NCBI GenBank assembly: GCA_036898135.1
Contig: CM072512.1
Location: forward strand, 22,400,234 to 22,464,233
From: Oncomelania hupensis
Taxonomy: Eukaryota > Mollusca > Gastropoda > Littorinimorpha > Pomatiopsidae
DNA length: 64,000 nt
Direction of reading: 5' to 3'
The notes below the pieces were generated by a model. That model searched no databases and was not told the origin of the DNA. It saw only the letters and a program-made list of their open reading frames with translations. This document shows positions 14,011 to 22,941 of this stretch, in pieces. Made by a program: the position numbers and the translations under genes. How positions within the stretch are numbered: the stretch's first letter is position 1; each line of letters opens with the position of its first letter.

Positions 14011-17000
14011 CTTTGCATGTAGATACAAATGGCCTTTCATTCTATGTTTTCCTTTAGCTTCATTAGGATAAACGGAGTCACTACACCACCAAGTAAATGA
14101 ACACTTTTGAAAAGTTTATTGTTCGGTTAAGTATGTACATGTCCAGAAAAAAACCATTTTGAATGGCCTGGCATCTTGTTTTTGTTGTTGTCAGTTGTTT
14201 GTTTTGTTTTTAAAGTAAAACGTATGAAACATTGTATGTTAAGTGATCACATTCTAGGCAGAGAATAAATATTTCAAGGTTGGTGGTATAACATGATTCA
14301 CAAGGAAGCACCCCATACTAGTTTGGTGAGAGTATAAATCGCTGTCTAGTCTTAGCACGCATGCATTCCATCGCACTGACTTTAAAGATCCTGACACTCA
14401 TGTCCTAGCTGGGCGAGAGTCGGTTACATTAATACACATGGCAAGCACTAAGTGTTTTCTTGTCCAGGATTGTGCGTAGTTGTCTGTAGTATTAAATGAT
14501 TCGCCTTGGTGGCTTGAGTTAGATCCTATTTTGGTCATTTCCTTGTATAAGAATTTTGCATCTTTGTTTGTTCCTACAGTATTAAAAGCATGCAGATTTG
14601 TAATTCTGTGAATGACTAATGTTGTTCAGAATTGAAGTCTAGAACATTAAGATTTTTTTTTTTCATTTTGCAGACATGGTGTGCCACAGGAAACTGCTTT
14701 TCATTACAGAAAGAACATGATGTAGCTATCAAATTCTTCAAGCGAGCAATACAGGTAAGTCAAAACACACTTCTTTTTCCAATAATATCCAGGATGAATT
14801 CTTTGTTCGCTGCTGATATATACTGGGGGTTTCATCGAGATCTTGGGTGTGGCTGTTGGGGAAGGGAAAAATAAAAAGAGCACTTTACTTAGCTGTAAAC
14901 TTTTAACCTTAGACAGGCATCCTAGTGAACCCATCTGGCTATCGTGGTGGTCCGCAGGGCTTATGTATGTGTGTTTATGTATGTGTTTATTGAAAATATT
15001 TGCAAGTTGTGTTAATTTGAAAGTAATTTGACCCAGCACCTAAATTACTTTTGACATGCTTTTTCTGAAGATCTTCCTATCCTATCCTCTCCCGTAATTT
15101 GAAAGTCATTGGGGCACCACAGATGATCGCTTAACCAGCGTACTCCCATCTTTCTCTGTCCTGGGCAACCCTCATGGCTTCGCTCAGTGTCAGACCAGTC
15201 CATTCTCGAATGTTGTCCTCCCACCTCATTTTGTTGGACTTTGATGTACGTGTGGATGCCATCATTTTGGTCTTCTCTGCATTTATTTTCATTCCAAATG
15301 CTCTGGAAGTAGTGTCAAGAAGAATTTATACATAAAATAAACAAAAACTGACAAATGATTTCTGTTCACAATTATGTATTGTATATTTTTTTAAAATTTT
15401 GTGTTCAACATGGTCTCAATATGTGCTGTTACAGGTTGATCCTGATTATGCCTATGCCTACACCTTGCTTGCCCATGAGTATGTTTTAATTGAGGAGCTG
15501 GATAAAGCACTGGCTTGCTTTAGGAATGGTCTGCGGGTAGATGGCAGGCATTACAATGCTTGGTGAGCTGTAGTTGTTTTGAGATGAGTTTATCAGCCTT
15601 CCATTATCTAGTTGTCCAATGTCTGCTTTGGAGAAAATTTTAGCAACAGATTCATTGGATTATGACTAAATACAACATAGAAGTCAGTGTCAATATAAAA
15701 CCTGACGTGTGTCGCAGTTGAACAATTTTTGATGTTTTGTTAGTTTTTCATTCTTAGAATTTTGGCAGAAGCAGTGGGTCTTTACTTTTGTTGGTTGACA
15801 GCCTGGTATGATTTGTTTATGCACTAGTCTTTTGGTGCTATTAAATGAGCTAAATAAGATCATATTAAATAAGATCATATTTCTGAGTATAATAATTAAT
15901 TATTTTAAAATATTTGCCTTCTGATTCTTTAGGTATGGTGTTGGCATGATATACTACAAGCAAGAGAAGTTCAACTTAGCTGAAGTCCACTTCCGTCGTG
16001 CTCTGTCCATCAACCCTCAAAGCTCCGCCCTCATCTGCCATGTTGGCGTGGTATGCTAATAACTTTGCTTTTTCAACAATTTCTGTATTGCAGTCCTTGC
16101 AATTCAAAGTCCTTGTTTTTTTTTTAGAACCCATTTACAAGTCCTTAAAATTGAGATTTTTATAATGGATTCCTGAAAAAGTCCTTGAATAAGCAACTGT
16201 TGTGACAAGTTGTGCTTTAACTGAAAAGAAAATCTTACATTTTTTGATTTTGATCCTTCGCAAAACATTGTCTGCTATCCCAAGGAAGGCAACTAGAAGA
16301 TGTCTTGTTAGTTAACTTCCACTTCTGAGCATGCGCATTGACTATTTTTGTTCGATAGTGAAAGTGACTTTTCAGAATCAAGATTCAAAATGCCTCAGGG
16401 ATTATACGTTTTCAACGCTATGCGATTGGACAAAAAGTGCTGGAAATGCTGGCTTATGGAGTCAGAATGGAACAAACATGCCGCAATTTGAAGCTGAAGC
16501 AAAGGGAGAACTGTTAATAATCTCCCAGTTCAATGCACTGGGAAGCAACGCAAAATCAAAACAAGAGGAAATCAGAAACATTGACAAGCAGATCGAGGAA
16601 GAAATTCTGAAAAATAAAGTAAAACTAAAAGTTTGTGAATAAAACTAAAAAGAAACATTTGCTTGGTGTTAGCTTGCGAACTGTAATTCTACCGCTGCCT
16701 TTCTGCAACACAGAAAGCATGTGTGTTGGTCGTATTTGCTATTTCAGGCTAAAGTTAGCTTTGGTGGGTTGTTTTGATTAATATGTGAGTAATTTCCTGT
16801 TCTTTAGTCACTGTGGGGTAAAACTGGTACCTTGAAAAGGTTGTGATGTGATAAAACAGCAGAGGTGCCAATCAGTACGGATTGACCGTATTTAATTCCG
16901 GCGAAGTAAATTAAATACGGAAATACAGTAGCTTTTATAAAAATACGGAGGAGAAGTTGCAGATCGTTTATCTTTGCCAGCGGTGCTTCTGTACCGGTTT

Positions 17001-19443
17001 CTGGTCTCAGAATAGTACTCCTGCATTCACTGAACGTCGCTGGGTTCAACAAGCTGATTTTCATGGTGATTTTAGAGTAAAACAAGTGTGGTGTTCAACA
17101 AGCTGATTTTCATCGTGATTTTAGAGGACTGAAAATAGCTTGCTGTTTCAGAGGGGAGCCTGTCGTTACTTTATAGTGTCTTAGGCTGGGTTTTGCGAGG
17201 GAAAAAAAAAATACTGACAAGTGTTAAAAAATACTGTCAAACGGATCCGGAAATACTGACAAGAAGATTAGGGGTTTGGCACCTCTGAAACAGCTTGATG
17301 AAAGTAGATCAAACCTGGCCTTAGGAGAAAACCCCTTCAGTGGACTAAGATGTTGACAGGTTTACAGACTAATTCACTAATTGGAATAGTGACAAACAGA
17401 ATGTTCCATTGAACTGTACTTTTTACTTCTGGTTTTGCATAGTAGTACTCAACATGCCTTAAGTATATGCTTCTTTGTGTTAGTTAAGGCTGTGGATTGC
17501 TGTGAGTTGAATGTTGCCAGTATGTACGTATTGTTCTGATTGGCCTTGAAATTTATTATAGTTTCCTAGAAAAGTCCTTGAAAACTCTTTGAATTTTGTG
17601 AGCAAATGTTTGTATGAACCCTGGTAATGGCTTAGTTGCGATAGCATTTATATTTTTTGAAGTGAAATTCTGCTGGCAACAAAATACAATCATTTCTAAG
17701 TGATCATTGGGTCTTTTCTAACATTGTTGTCATTGTCAATGTCACCAAGATGTATTGTACTTGTTGAATTATGTACTGTTTCATGACATTTGTCTGGTTT
17801 AACCCTTATGAGACGATTGGCCTTCGACAAGAATCATCTTGGATTTGCTTTCAAAGAACAAAACACGTTATTGTTGGAACTAAATCCTTTCTGTTTTGAC
17901 TCTCTGGTCCACTTTGTGTTTATGAACTGCCTTGGTTAAAACGCATCTTTACACATAATTCTTGCAGGCCCAGCATGCCCAGAAGAAGACAGATCAGGCA
18001 TTGGCGACATTGAATCGAGCCATCGCCAGCGATCCCCGAAGCTCCCTATGCAAGTTCCATAAAGCCTCCATACTTCTGGCCTGTGATAGACATAAAGTGA
18101 GTTGACTCTAACTTGAAAAGGGTGAGGATGGAGGGAGTAGGAACCTGACAGACATTCCTGGCTTGCCATATTTATTCCTAACAAAAATAGCTCCCATCTC
18201 TGCAGTACATTGACAAACTTGTTGTTGAATTTTATTGTTCACTTCAATTTTTACTATTGCTTTGCCCACTCGGGTCTGGGTGTTTTTGTACAGGTGATGT
18301 TGCTATAATTAATGTCAGGGAAGATCTTGGAGAGCTATTGAAGTTCCTCCTGTAGTTCTTTTACCAGGGCTGGTGATGTAGAATACAAATTGAACATCTG
18401 TGATACTTTGGTACATGTCCCATGAAAGTTACACATACTGTGTTTCACTTCCCATGAAAGTTAACAGACCTGTGCCAGAAGTTCATGTACAGGTTTGGGG
18501 TTTCCAAGCTAATTAAATTTTTTTATTTTAAAAAATTATCTTATTTTTATAATGAGTGTTCGAGTTCAAGTTCGTTATTTTCTGTTTTGGTTTTCAGGAA
18601 GCTTTGGAAGAGTTGGAAGAACTGAAGCAGATAATCCCTACAGAGTCCTTAGTATATTTCCTTGTGGGCAAGGTAAATAAATGTTGCGCTCACTTGTGTA
18701 AAACTTGCAAATAAATATTTAATTGCGGAAAAATGAACATAATTTAAAAATATGAAACCGGTTTCATCTCCTTCCAGCTTGAAAATGGCTGTATTCATCC
18801 TGAAAGTTAAATGTTGCATATGTTTAGGTTCACAAAAAACTTGGCAACACCCACCTAGCTCTGATGAACTTTTCTTGGGCCATGGATCTGGACCCCAAGG
18901 GAGTCAACAACCAAATCAAAGAAGCCATCGACAAACGCTACGCCACTGAAGATGACGACACCTTGGCTCATTTGACCGAAAACAGTATGAACTCTCTTTT
19001 TATGATGTAGTTTTGATGATACTTCTTCATAGTAGTTTGTGGGAGGTGCTGTGGGGTGGAGGTGAGGTTTGTGTTGAGGTTTTGGGCACTTTAACAATAT
19101 GAAGTGTTGTTATTTAACCTTCCATTACTAAATTGGAGGTACACATTTAGTTTAAAGGATTAAACTAACTTTGATTTTTGTTTAGTGGACTTTTTGGGGG
19201 CTCAGTTTGGGTCAAATTAAACACAAAAGTACAGCGAAGCCAAGTTCATCATCATCATCATCATCATCATTATCACCATATCTTCCTCCAAGCTCCTCCT
19301 GAACATTTGCATTGTGTGTAATTTCAGTGCCAGAGACAAGTGCAGAACTGGGAGAAGAAGGCCAAGAGGGGTCATCACAAAGTGTATCACCTGAAGATGT
19401 AGATCCAGACCTCCAAGCCATTGAAAGTGATGAGAGTTTGTGA
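1398..19443 (+). CDS. CDC27: CDC27/APC3, anaphase-promoting complex TPR subunit, 18 exons, 5' partial
   Basis: CDC27 is a scaffold subunit of the nuclear APC/C ubiquitin ligase. From family knowledge, its C-terminal TPR groove binds the IR tails of the co-activators CDC20 and CDH1, and its N-terminal TPRs dimerise. Exons joined here: 1398-1523, 2207-2304, 4759-4964, 5484-5608, 5775-5840, 7003-7132, 7355-7455, 9746-9803, 11353-11551, 11918-12090, 12463-12615, 14674-14754, 15435-15562, 15933-16050, 17968-18096, 18598-18672, 18828-18984, 19328-19443. All junctions are AG/GT and keep frame, giving 745 residues plus TGA. Residues about 1-75 are the end of the N-terminal TPR block, 75-370 a low-complexity loop with the conserved RRSSRLF motif, and 370-705 the C-terminal TPRs (QIGRAYFE, GNCFSLQKEHD, MIYYKQEKF, SWAMDLDPKG). 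The tail is acidic. The human protein is 824 residues, so about 90 N-terminal residues are encoded upstream of the window. No premature stop or frameshift is seen. Confidence 0.95.
2207..2304 (+). CDS. CDC27: CDC27 exon b
   Basis: The exon is bounded by TTGCAG and G/GTGAGT. It encodes CYRKSLKLNPLLWKSYEAL, a canonical TPR helix pair matching the end of the N-terminal TPR domain. Phase is 2 in and 1 out, consistent with both neighbours. Confidence 0.92.
2655..3291. mobile_element. piggyBac-like MITE candidate
   Basis: The segment is bounded by TTAA at both ends (2655-2658 and 3288-3291). The ends read TTAACCATTTTTCAAG on the left and TTAACCCTTTTCCGTCAAG in reverse complement on the right, a decayed inverted repeat typical of piggyBac-type elements. 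Minus-strand ORFs inside are short and were not identified as transposase. Confidence 0.5.
3332..4626. mobile_element. TIR element, 12-bp perfect CAGGCATGCTAC ends
   Basis: The perfect inverted repeat CAGGCATGCTAC (3332-3343) / GTAGCATGCCTG (4615-4626) bounds about 1.3 kb inside a CDC27 intron. A 70-residue ORF at 3629-3841 contains KNKWLWKWLERK and a Cys pair (YCTLCRCEL), resembling the N-terminal zinc-binding leader of a transposase. A related decayed leader sits in the 8217-9034 element. The subterminal region is GC-rich. No clean TSD was found. Confidence 0.65.
4759..4964 (+). CDS. CDC27: CDC27 exon c
   Basis: The exon lies between TGTTGCAG and TAT/GTTAGT. It encodes GAKVDPAHVF and then a Pro/Ser/Thr-rich stretch that begins the disordered linker between the two TPR blocks. 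Similarity to vertebrate CDC27 is low after the first ten residues, as expected for this loop. Confidence 0.85.
5020..5330 (+). repeat. AGGTCA-rich repeat, short copy
   Basis: This matches the 3' third of the repeat at 20930-21990: shared TTTGATCGTACATGA, GGAGGTCAAGGTCATC and GGCACWCAT segments, ending near the GAGCTTTGCCC motif. It lies in a CDC27 intron. Confidence 0.65.
5484..5608 (+). CDS. CDC27: CDC27 exon d (linker)
   Basis: The exon follows CTTCACAG and ends at CAA/GTAAGA. It encodes an acidic and Pro-rich linker (PPQLEGEGEEKVLWAPVRR). Assignment rests on frame continuity with flanking exons and good splice sites rather than on conservation. Confidence 0.75.
5775..5840 (+). CDS. CDC27: CDC27 exon e (linker, small)
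   Basis: This 66-bp exon lies between a long pyrimidine tract ending TTTCAG and AG/GTAAGA. It encodes a Ser/Pro-rich linker piece. The 2-in, 2-out phases fit exactly between exons d and f. It could be alternatively spliced, although skipping it keeps frame because 66 is a multiple of three. Confidence 0.75.
5985..6480 (+). mobile_element. tRNA-headed SINE, copy 1
   Basis: A perfect RNA polymerase III A-box TGGCTCAGTGG occurs at about 6003 and a B-box-like GGTTCAAAC at about 6120. A roughly 340-bp body follows, ending in TGTAAAGCGCTATATAAAAG, a tail typical of SINEs mobilised by CR1/L2-type LINEs. The body recurs at 6540-6960 and 14300-14545. Confidence 0.65.
6540..6960 (+). mobile_element. 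Same SINE family, copy 2
   Basis: Tandem to copy 1 and sharing the body (TTTAAAGATTATGATGCTCA, GAGTTAGATCCTRTA, GTGCTATATA tail). It is diverged and its promoter head is truncated. Both copies are in the intron between CDC27 exons e and f. Confidence 0.65.
7003..7132 (+). CDS. CDC27: CDC27 exon f
   Basis: The exon starts after GGGTTTCAG and ends AAG/GTAAGT. It encodes SFGVMNVETPS near its start and GAPSKK-like APSKK at its end. Both motifs have clear counterparts in vertebrate CDC27 (SFGI..LETPS and APSKK), which anchors the middle of the linker. Confidence 0.9.
7355..7455 (+). CDS. CDC27: CDC27 exon g
   Basis: The exon lies between ATTTCAG and GG/GTAAGT. It encodes VFSLSGNSNTRDV followed by a short glutamine run. 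The VFS..GNSR pattern matches vertebrate CDC27. Confidence 0.9.
8217..9034. mobile_element. hAT-like DNA transposon, 818 bp
   Basis: TIRs ATGGGTGCCACC (8217-8228) and GGTGGCACCCAT (9023-9034) are perfect. They are flanked by 8-bp GAGATTAC / GAGATTAT, one mismatch, the TSD length of hAT elements. Inside, a decayed reading (NKWRWEWM, WLRKLDQPG) resembles the leader ORF of the 3332-4626 element. A GC-rich foldback lies near 8938-8990. Confidence 0.8.
9141..9214 (-). mobile_element. tRNA-derived SINE head or tRNA pseudogene
   Basis: On the minus strand there is an A-box TAGCTCAAGTGG and a B-box AGTTCAAATCC at tRNA spacing. The acceptor-stem halves do not pair, so it is not a functional tRNA gene. 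Confidence 0.55.
9746..9803 (+). CDS. CDC27: CDC27 exon h, RRSSRLF motif
   Basis: This 58-bp exon lies between ATTTTCAG and AAG/GTATGT. It encodes NPPVVRRSSRLFGSSSSVK. The RRSSRLF segment is the most conserved short motif of the CDC27 linker. Confidence 0.93.
10329..10679 (+). pseudogene. Decayed coding segment, unidentified
   Basis: One + frame runs about 117 codons with a single TAA, reading EINLLVDPEGLMEDRA, then stop, then VGEKLYSFARNVRPSIKQLC and SEWMRMCEAASLNFQSG. The residue composition looks protein-like and the break looks like decay. I do not recognise the family; a transposon ORF is likely given the setting inside a CDC27 intron. Confidence 0.4.
10951..11155 (-). mobile_element. 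RTE-type LINE, 3' fragment
   Basis: Minus-strand fragment starting at a TATCC tail (CCTATCCTATCC) and encoding GGRKRGRPKKRWEDNIQEW, the C-terminus of the window's RTE family. It is 5'-truncated and lies in the intron before exon i. Confidence 0.85.
11353..11551 (+). CDS. CDC27: CDC27 exon i
   Basis: The exon follows TTGGCAG and ends TTAG/GTAAGA. Its first half is basic (Lys/Arg/Ser-rich, FTSPKGVGRKSKSRSSK) and may carry nuclear localisation and phosphorylation sites, which is inference. The second half leads into the C-terminal TPR domain. Confidence 0.88.
11918..12090 (+). CDS. CDC27: CDC27 exon j, start of C-terminal TPR array
   Basis: The exon follows ATTTGCAG and ends AAG/GTGAGG. It encodes GGLLKLLVSIGKAY and AWILAQIGRAYFERGDF, the first two TPR motifs of the C-terminal superhelix. 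It aligns closely with the vertebrate protein. Confidence 0.95.
12463..12615 (+). CDS. CDC27: CDC27 exon k
   Basis: The exon follows GTTGCAG and ends CAA/GTATGT, 51 codons in phase 0. It encodes RRLESYQIMGMDWYSTSLWH, equivalent to the conserved RRIENY..GMEIYSTTLWHL segment of CDC27. Confidence 0.95.
12665..13870 (+). repeat. Unnamed dispersed repeat (family B), split by a retroposon
   Basis: Two blocks (12665-12790 and 13560-13870) match, in the same order, a contiguous repeat at 41170-41900 (shared AGAACCRCWGAACRGATTTTG and TTGTTGCTAAACAYRTTTTGC motifs). The retroposon at 12835-13520 explains the gap. Confidence 0.6.
12835..13520 (+). mobile_element. RP retroposon, copy 1 (older subfamily)
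   Basis: Starts with the family's GGGTGCCGGGGGTTTC and TATAAATAGTATCCCCAC leader and shows the whole body. It ends CCTGTAAGCAATGAATAAC rather than in the ATGTA tail, a variant shared with the copy at 36190. It lies in the intron between CDC27 exons k and l. Confidence 0.75.
13893..14008 (-). mobile_element. RTE 3' fragment followed by a T tract
   Basis: About 75 bp of the RTE 3' end on the minus strand (tail CCTATCCTGTCCCG), followed on the + strand by about 39 T. The T run has no purine interruption. Confidence 0.7.
14300..14545 (+). mobile_element. Same SINE family, copy 3 (partial)
   Basis: Shares GCACGCATGCATTCCATCGC, CATGTCCTAG and TTGAGTTAGATCCTA with the copies at 6.0-7.0 kb. It lacks the GCGCTATATA end. 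It lies in the intron before exon l. Confidence 0.6.
14674..14754 (+). CDS. CDC27: CDC27 exon l
   Basis: This 27-codon exon lies between TTTTGCAG and CAG/GTAAGT. It encodes WCATGNCFSLQKEHDVAIKF, one of the best-conserved TPRs in the APC/C (GNCFSLQREHDIAIKF in vertebrates). Confidence 0.96.
15074..15318 (-). mobile_element. RTE LINE fragment with internal deletion
   Basis: The TATCC tail and C-terminal coding sequence (15074-15232) join directly to the segment encoding the region just after the FADD motif (GISAEKT-like, about 15235-15318). About half a kilobase present in the 43-kb copy is missing between them. Confidence 0.75.
15435..15562 (+). CDS. CDC27: CDC27 exon m
   Basis: The exon follows TGTTACAG and ends TG/GTGAGC. 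It encodes VDPDYAYAYTLLAHEYV and ELDKALACFRNGLRVD, an almost exact match to the family. Confidence 0.96.
15933..16050 (+). CDS. CDC27: CDC27 exon n
   Basis: The exon follows TTCTTTAG and ends GTG/GTATGC. It encodes WYGVGMIYYKQEKFNLAEVH, a TPR helix pair in the co-activator-binding groove by family knowledge. Confidence 0.96.
16091..17624. mobile_element. Probable CAGGGTTC-family DNA transposon, left end decayed
   Basis: The right end (TATGAACCCTG, to about 17624) and the repeated GTCCTTGAAA/GTCCTTGAAT subterminal motifs match the type of the 385-1303 element. The left end near 16091 is degraded. An unidentified 103-residue ORF (16331-16642) inside ends in a Lys/Glu-rich coiled-coil-like segment. 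Confidence 0.45.
16861..17286. mobile_element. hAT-like MITE nested in the above
   Basis: TIRs AGAGGTGCCAA (16861-16871) and TTGGCACCTCT (17276-17286) are flanked by AAAACAGC / GAAACAGC (7 of 8). The AGAGGTG start is typical of hAT. Inside is a tandem duplication of about 50 bp around 17040-17130 (TTCAACAAGCTGATTTTCAT twice). Confidence 0.75.
17968..18096 (+). CDS. CDC27: CDC27 exon o
   Basis: The exon follows TTCTTGCAG and ends AAA/GTGAGT, 43 codons. It encodes DQALATLNRAIASDPRS and CKFHKASIL, matching EKALDTLNKAI and CKFHRASVL of vertebrate CDC27. Confidence 0.95.
18598..18672 (+). CDS. CDC27: CDC27 exon p
   Basis: This 25-codon exon lies between TTTTCAG and AAG/GTAAAT. It encodes ALEELEELKQIIPTESLVYF, near-identical to the vertebrate counterpart. 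Confidence 0.95.
18828..18984 (+). CDS. CDC27: CDC27 exon q, last TPR
   Basis: The exon follows TGTTTAG and ends AACA/GTATGA. It encodes VHKKLGNTHLALMNFSWAMD and DPKGVNNQIKEAIDKRY, the conserved end of the TPR superhelix. Confidence 0.96.
19328..19443 (+). CDS. CDC27: CDC27 terminal exon
   Basis: The exon follows TAATTTCAG and runs to TGA at 19441-19443. It encodes an acidic Ser/Glu-rich tail ending AIESDESL, comparable to the AAESDEF end of vertebrate CDC27. The preceding intron carries a short CAT microsatellite near 19244-19270. Confidence 0.92.
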
Positions 19444-20690
19444 TAGCCTTGCTGCCAGCTCAGTCTTGAACAGTTGCTTGTCAGGTCTTAATCACTTCTT
19501 CACTGTGACTTGTGTTTCAAGTGCTTCTGCATTACGTCTTGTATTTTAACTATTGCTACATTATGACTGTGACCTGTAAACTGTGACTGACCGCCTTCAT
19601 CAACTTTGCCTCAATCAGGCACTTTTCTTGTGCCCGCTATAATTTTCTTTCCCTTTCTCTTGTTATGGACCTCTCTTTCCCACAAAGCTCTTTGTTTTAG
19701 TGAGGGCAGTATATTATTGTCTTTCAGTTCCTTGTAAGGCTGATTGGGTTGTAAAAATGTAGGGGTAAGGTCTCTTAATGTAATAACTACAAGCTGTTGC
19801 CACTGCATTGGCATACACAGAAGTAGAGACATGTTGCGAACTAACAGCAAAATAGTTCTCTTGTTGCACTGCTCTTGATTATAGCAGTGTTTTTGAGTTG
19901 TCCACCTCATAAAATTGTTGAAATCGACCCATACAGTTTAATGAAGGCTGTACATGCATTTTCTGGATGCTGTACTAGCCAATAACAAGGCCATATCATG
20001 TCCTGCATCTATGCCATTTTTGATTATGTCAAAATGCACCTCTCGTCTACCATCTAGCCTGTCGTAGAACCAAAGGTGACTGGCTTTCGCGACCTCTTCT
20101 AAATGTTTTATTGAGAAAACACGTGTTGTTTGTATATTAAATGTATAATTTACAACACTTCTGGATGGTCTTGGTGTGTTGTTTTGCTGTATTTACTCTT
20201 TTTACGGTGTTGTTTGAAAGATAAGAGGGAGCGCAGAGGCGTAGGTGTTCAAATGTAGTTACTGATTGTGGAATTTGTGTTTATAAATAATACTACTGGC
20301 ACATGGACATATTTTACAGCAGATGTATATCAGGATTATATTGACACAAAAGTTACATTTTGTTGAGTTAACATGTGTGTATGTGTTTGCTAGAGTTGTG
20401 CGGAAGTGTCTTTCTGTAGACATGGTGTAAATGTTGAAAAGTACTCTAAAAGTGTGTTTGTTAGGAACAAATTTTTTAATGTGAGAGTTTATTTAACGTG
20501 ATACTGAGTGCAATGTTAATTAGTATTTGTGATGAATAAATATGTATCAGGAAACGATTTATCTTAACGTGGATCTTGTGCAGGGAACAAGTTTGGTTCA
20601 AATAGTATTCCTTACAGAGAATAAAGTAAACCATGGACACTCTGGTAAAGTCAGTTCTGTGTTCCTTTATGCACACGTAATAAAATATTA
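19444..20690 (+). other. Probable CDC27 3' UTR
   Basis: The sequence downstream of the stop is not obviously repetitive and carries several AATAAA signals, at 20535-20540, 20620-20625 and 20679-20684. Which one is used cannot be told from sequence alone. The minus-strand ORF at 20476-21003 has no recognisable product and is judged a chance reading frame. Confidence 0.5.
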
Positions 20691-20929
20691 CATTGCACAG
20701 CAACCATAAAATTGGTACATCTATGGTTAAAATGATGTCTTTGTGCGCAGAATGTTTCAGAAAGAGCGATCTGTAAAAGTAAACAAGAAAAGAAAAAGAA
20801 TACAGATGCAAGGGAAAGGTTGTTCCTCTTGATATTAAAGTTGCTGAATTGAAATAGTATTTACCTCGGCTAGCAGATTCTTTGAAGTATTGTTTGGTAT
20901 ATTTTTTTGTTTGTAAAATGCAAAAAAAA

Positions 20930-21990
20930 AAGCTTTTTGACCCACATGCGTAGCAATGTGAGTCTGTGTATTCACCAACCCTCCTCCCCCTCACCTTTCG
21001 CATCCTCTCTAAAAATTATTTTCACATTTTTAGCAAATCTGTTTAAGATGAGTCCTAAATAGTCCAAAAATTATATTTAAAAATAGGTTTCTTTTGTCCG
21101 TCTGTCCCCTGTCCGCTGTATGTTTGTGCAAAATTTGCAAGTGTATTATAATAGATCTCATAACTTATTTTTACTATCCCAACCAATCTTGATAAGAGGG
21201 TGTATATCCATGAGACTTCATAAATGATCAGTGAGTGAATGACTTCACTTCAAGATCAAGGCCCTCAGGGTCAACAAATGTTATCCAAAAATGACAATTT
21301 TTCACAAAATTTCACTTAAAAAAATAAGTTATTAATATTGCACCTATGATTCTTTGATGCATGATAGATTTCAATGAGACACACATACTATGCAAATGTA
21401 CTCTTCACTCCAAGGTCAAGGTCAGTGTGGCTGACCAAAGTGGGTATAGTATAGGTACTTTGAAGTGGCCTTGACCATAAACTATGAGAGATATAAAGTC
21501 CAAACTTGCATTTAGAGATGATAGATTGATCTTTCATATGTATTCCGTTTTTGCGTTGATCTTGAAGGTCAAGGACATTTTAGGCCTTGCAAAAAAATTA
21601 GTCATCACACAGTAGAATGGATCTATGTAACACGTAATGCAACAACATTGGGTTATTTGGTCATATATGAGCATAAGAGGTAATGTAAAGGTCAAGGCCA
21701 TCCCAAGGTCAAGGTCACTGAAGGTCAAGGTCATCCCAAAGTCATTTGAGAGTAGAGTGGAGGGGAGGAGATGGCATAATACAACTTTTGCTGTAGTTTA
21801 TTTGATCGTACATGAATGTATTTGGAGGAGGAGGTCAAGGTCATCTGAAGGTCAAGAGCATAAAAAGATCAAAGTTGGTATTTGCATTTTAATGCCACTG
21901 TTTCAATTTTTTTCTTCTGGGCACTCATGTTCATATTAAATATTGCAAGTTTTATAAGGAACATGGGAGTCTTATGGGCTTACCCCTTTT
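20930..21990 (+). repeat. AGGTCA-rich dispersed repeat, intact-looking copy
   Basis: Begins at the foldback motif GACCCACATGCGTAGCAATG and runs to the GGGCTTACCCC motif. It carries many AAGGTCAAGGTCA direct repeats (for example 21415-21430 and 21690-21740). It serves as a paralogous empty site for both insertions in the copy at 25370-29050. The mobilisation class is not evident. Confidence 0.7.
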
Positions 21991-22152
21991 AATTAGTTGA
22001 TGAAATTAAGGGATATTTTTAAAATGGCCAGGAAGATGCACCACTTATAAGAAATTTGAAAAGTGCTGGACTGCTCATGTAGTTAAACTTGTTGTGAGAC
22101 CTCTGGCTTAATAGCCACAATTGAGATATTATTTACCTTTGTCTTATGAACA

Positions 22153-22933
22153 CAGGGGCATTACACAAGTTGGGTGCCTGTAGCTCTGTTGCAAAGTGGT
22201 AGCTAACACACAGGTTTTTGGTATATCTACTGAAAGAGAAACAACGGAGTGTCTCGTTGGCAAAATGAATGCGCCGTTACAGCCAGACCAATAATATAAC
22301 AATAATCTTTAATTCGCCCTTTGTCATAGCAACAAGCTGCACTCAGAACATTTGCTGATAAACATTGAAGCTGTTTTGTAAAAAAAAGTATATTTTACAA
22401 ACTTACGTATTTCTTCATTGAAGTTCGAACATGAACAATACTCTTCCTTTTTTTTCTTTGTTATATTATGTCTTCTATTTTATAAATTAGTGTATTTTAA
22501 CTATTTTAATGTCTATTTACATGCATATTTCTATACAACATATGACAGATAGCAAACGAGGAAGTAAACTCATATCATGGTTTGAAAGGGCAGCTTTTTT
22601 TGTCCACTTTTGATCAGTGTAACTGTAAGGATTTTTCAGACCAACTAGAGTTAAAACGGCATATTCATTTCGCTATTGAAAAAGTGATTATTGTCACTTC
22701 AGTGGTGTGAACAGTGTAATGTAATTTTGTGTAATTATTTTTTGGTAATGCATTTGTTGTCCCATTTGTGTACATAAGTTTTTTGTCAAAACATGGAAAT
22801 TGCTGCTACAAGACTTGAAGGCACAGTCTACCACTTCCCTTTTTATTTATTATTTGCCAGCCTGTGTACTAGCTACTGCTTTGCTATAGATGGCCCACTA
22901 CACAGGCACCCAACTTGTGTAGAGCGCCTGTAC
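22153..22933. mobile_element. Foldback/hAT-like element with about 65-bp TIRs
   Basis: The left arm CAGGGGCATTACACAAG plus GTTGGGTGCCTGT is mirrored at 22868-22930 and similarity extends about 65 bp. The 8-bp TATGAACA occurs at 22145-22152 and again at 22934-22941, offset 3 bp on the right. The ORF at 22793-23023 overlaps the right arm and is not considered a gene. Confidence 0.65.
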
Positions 22934-22941
22934 TATGAACA

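Noticed and set aside
20476..21003. 175-residue minus-strand ORF overlapping the CDC27 3' UTR
   Set aside because: Low-complexity Tyr/Ile/Leu composition from AT-rich sequence, overlaps the start of a dispersed repeat, no motif.
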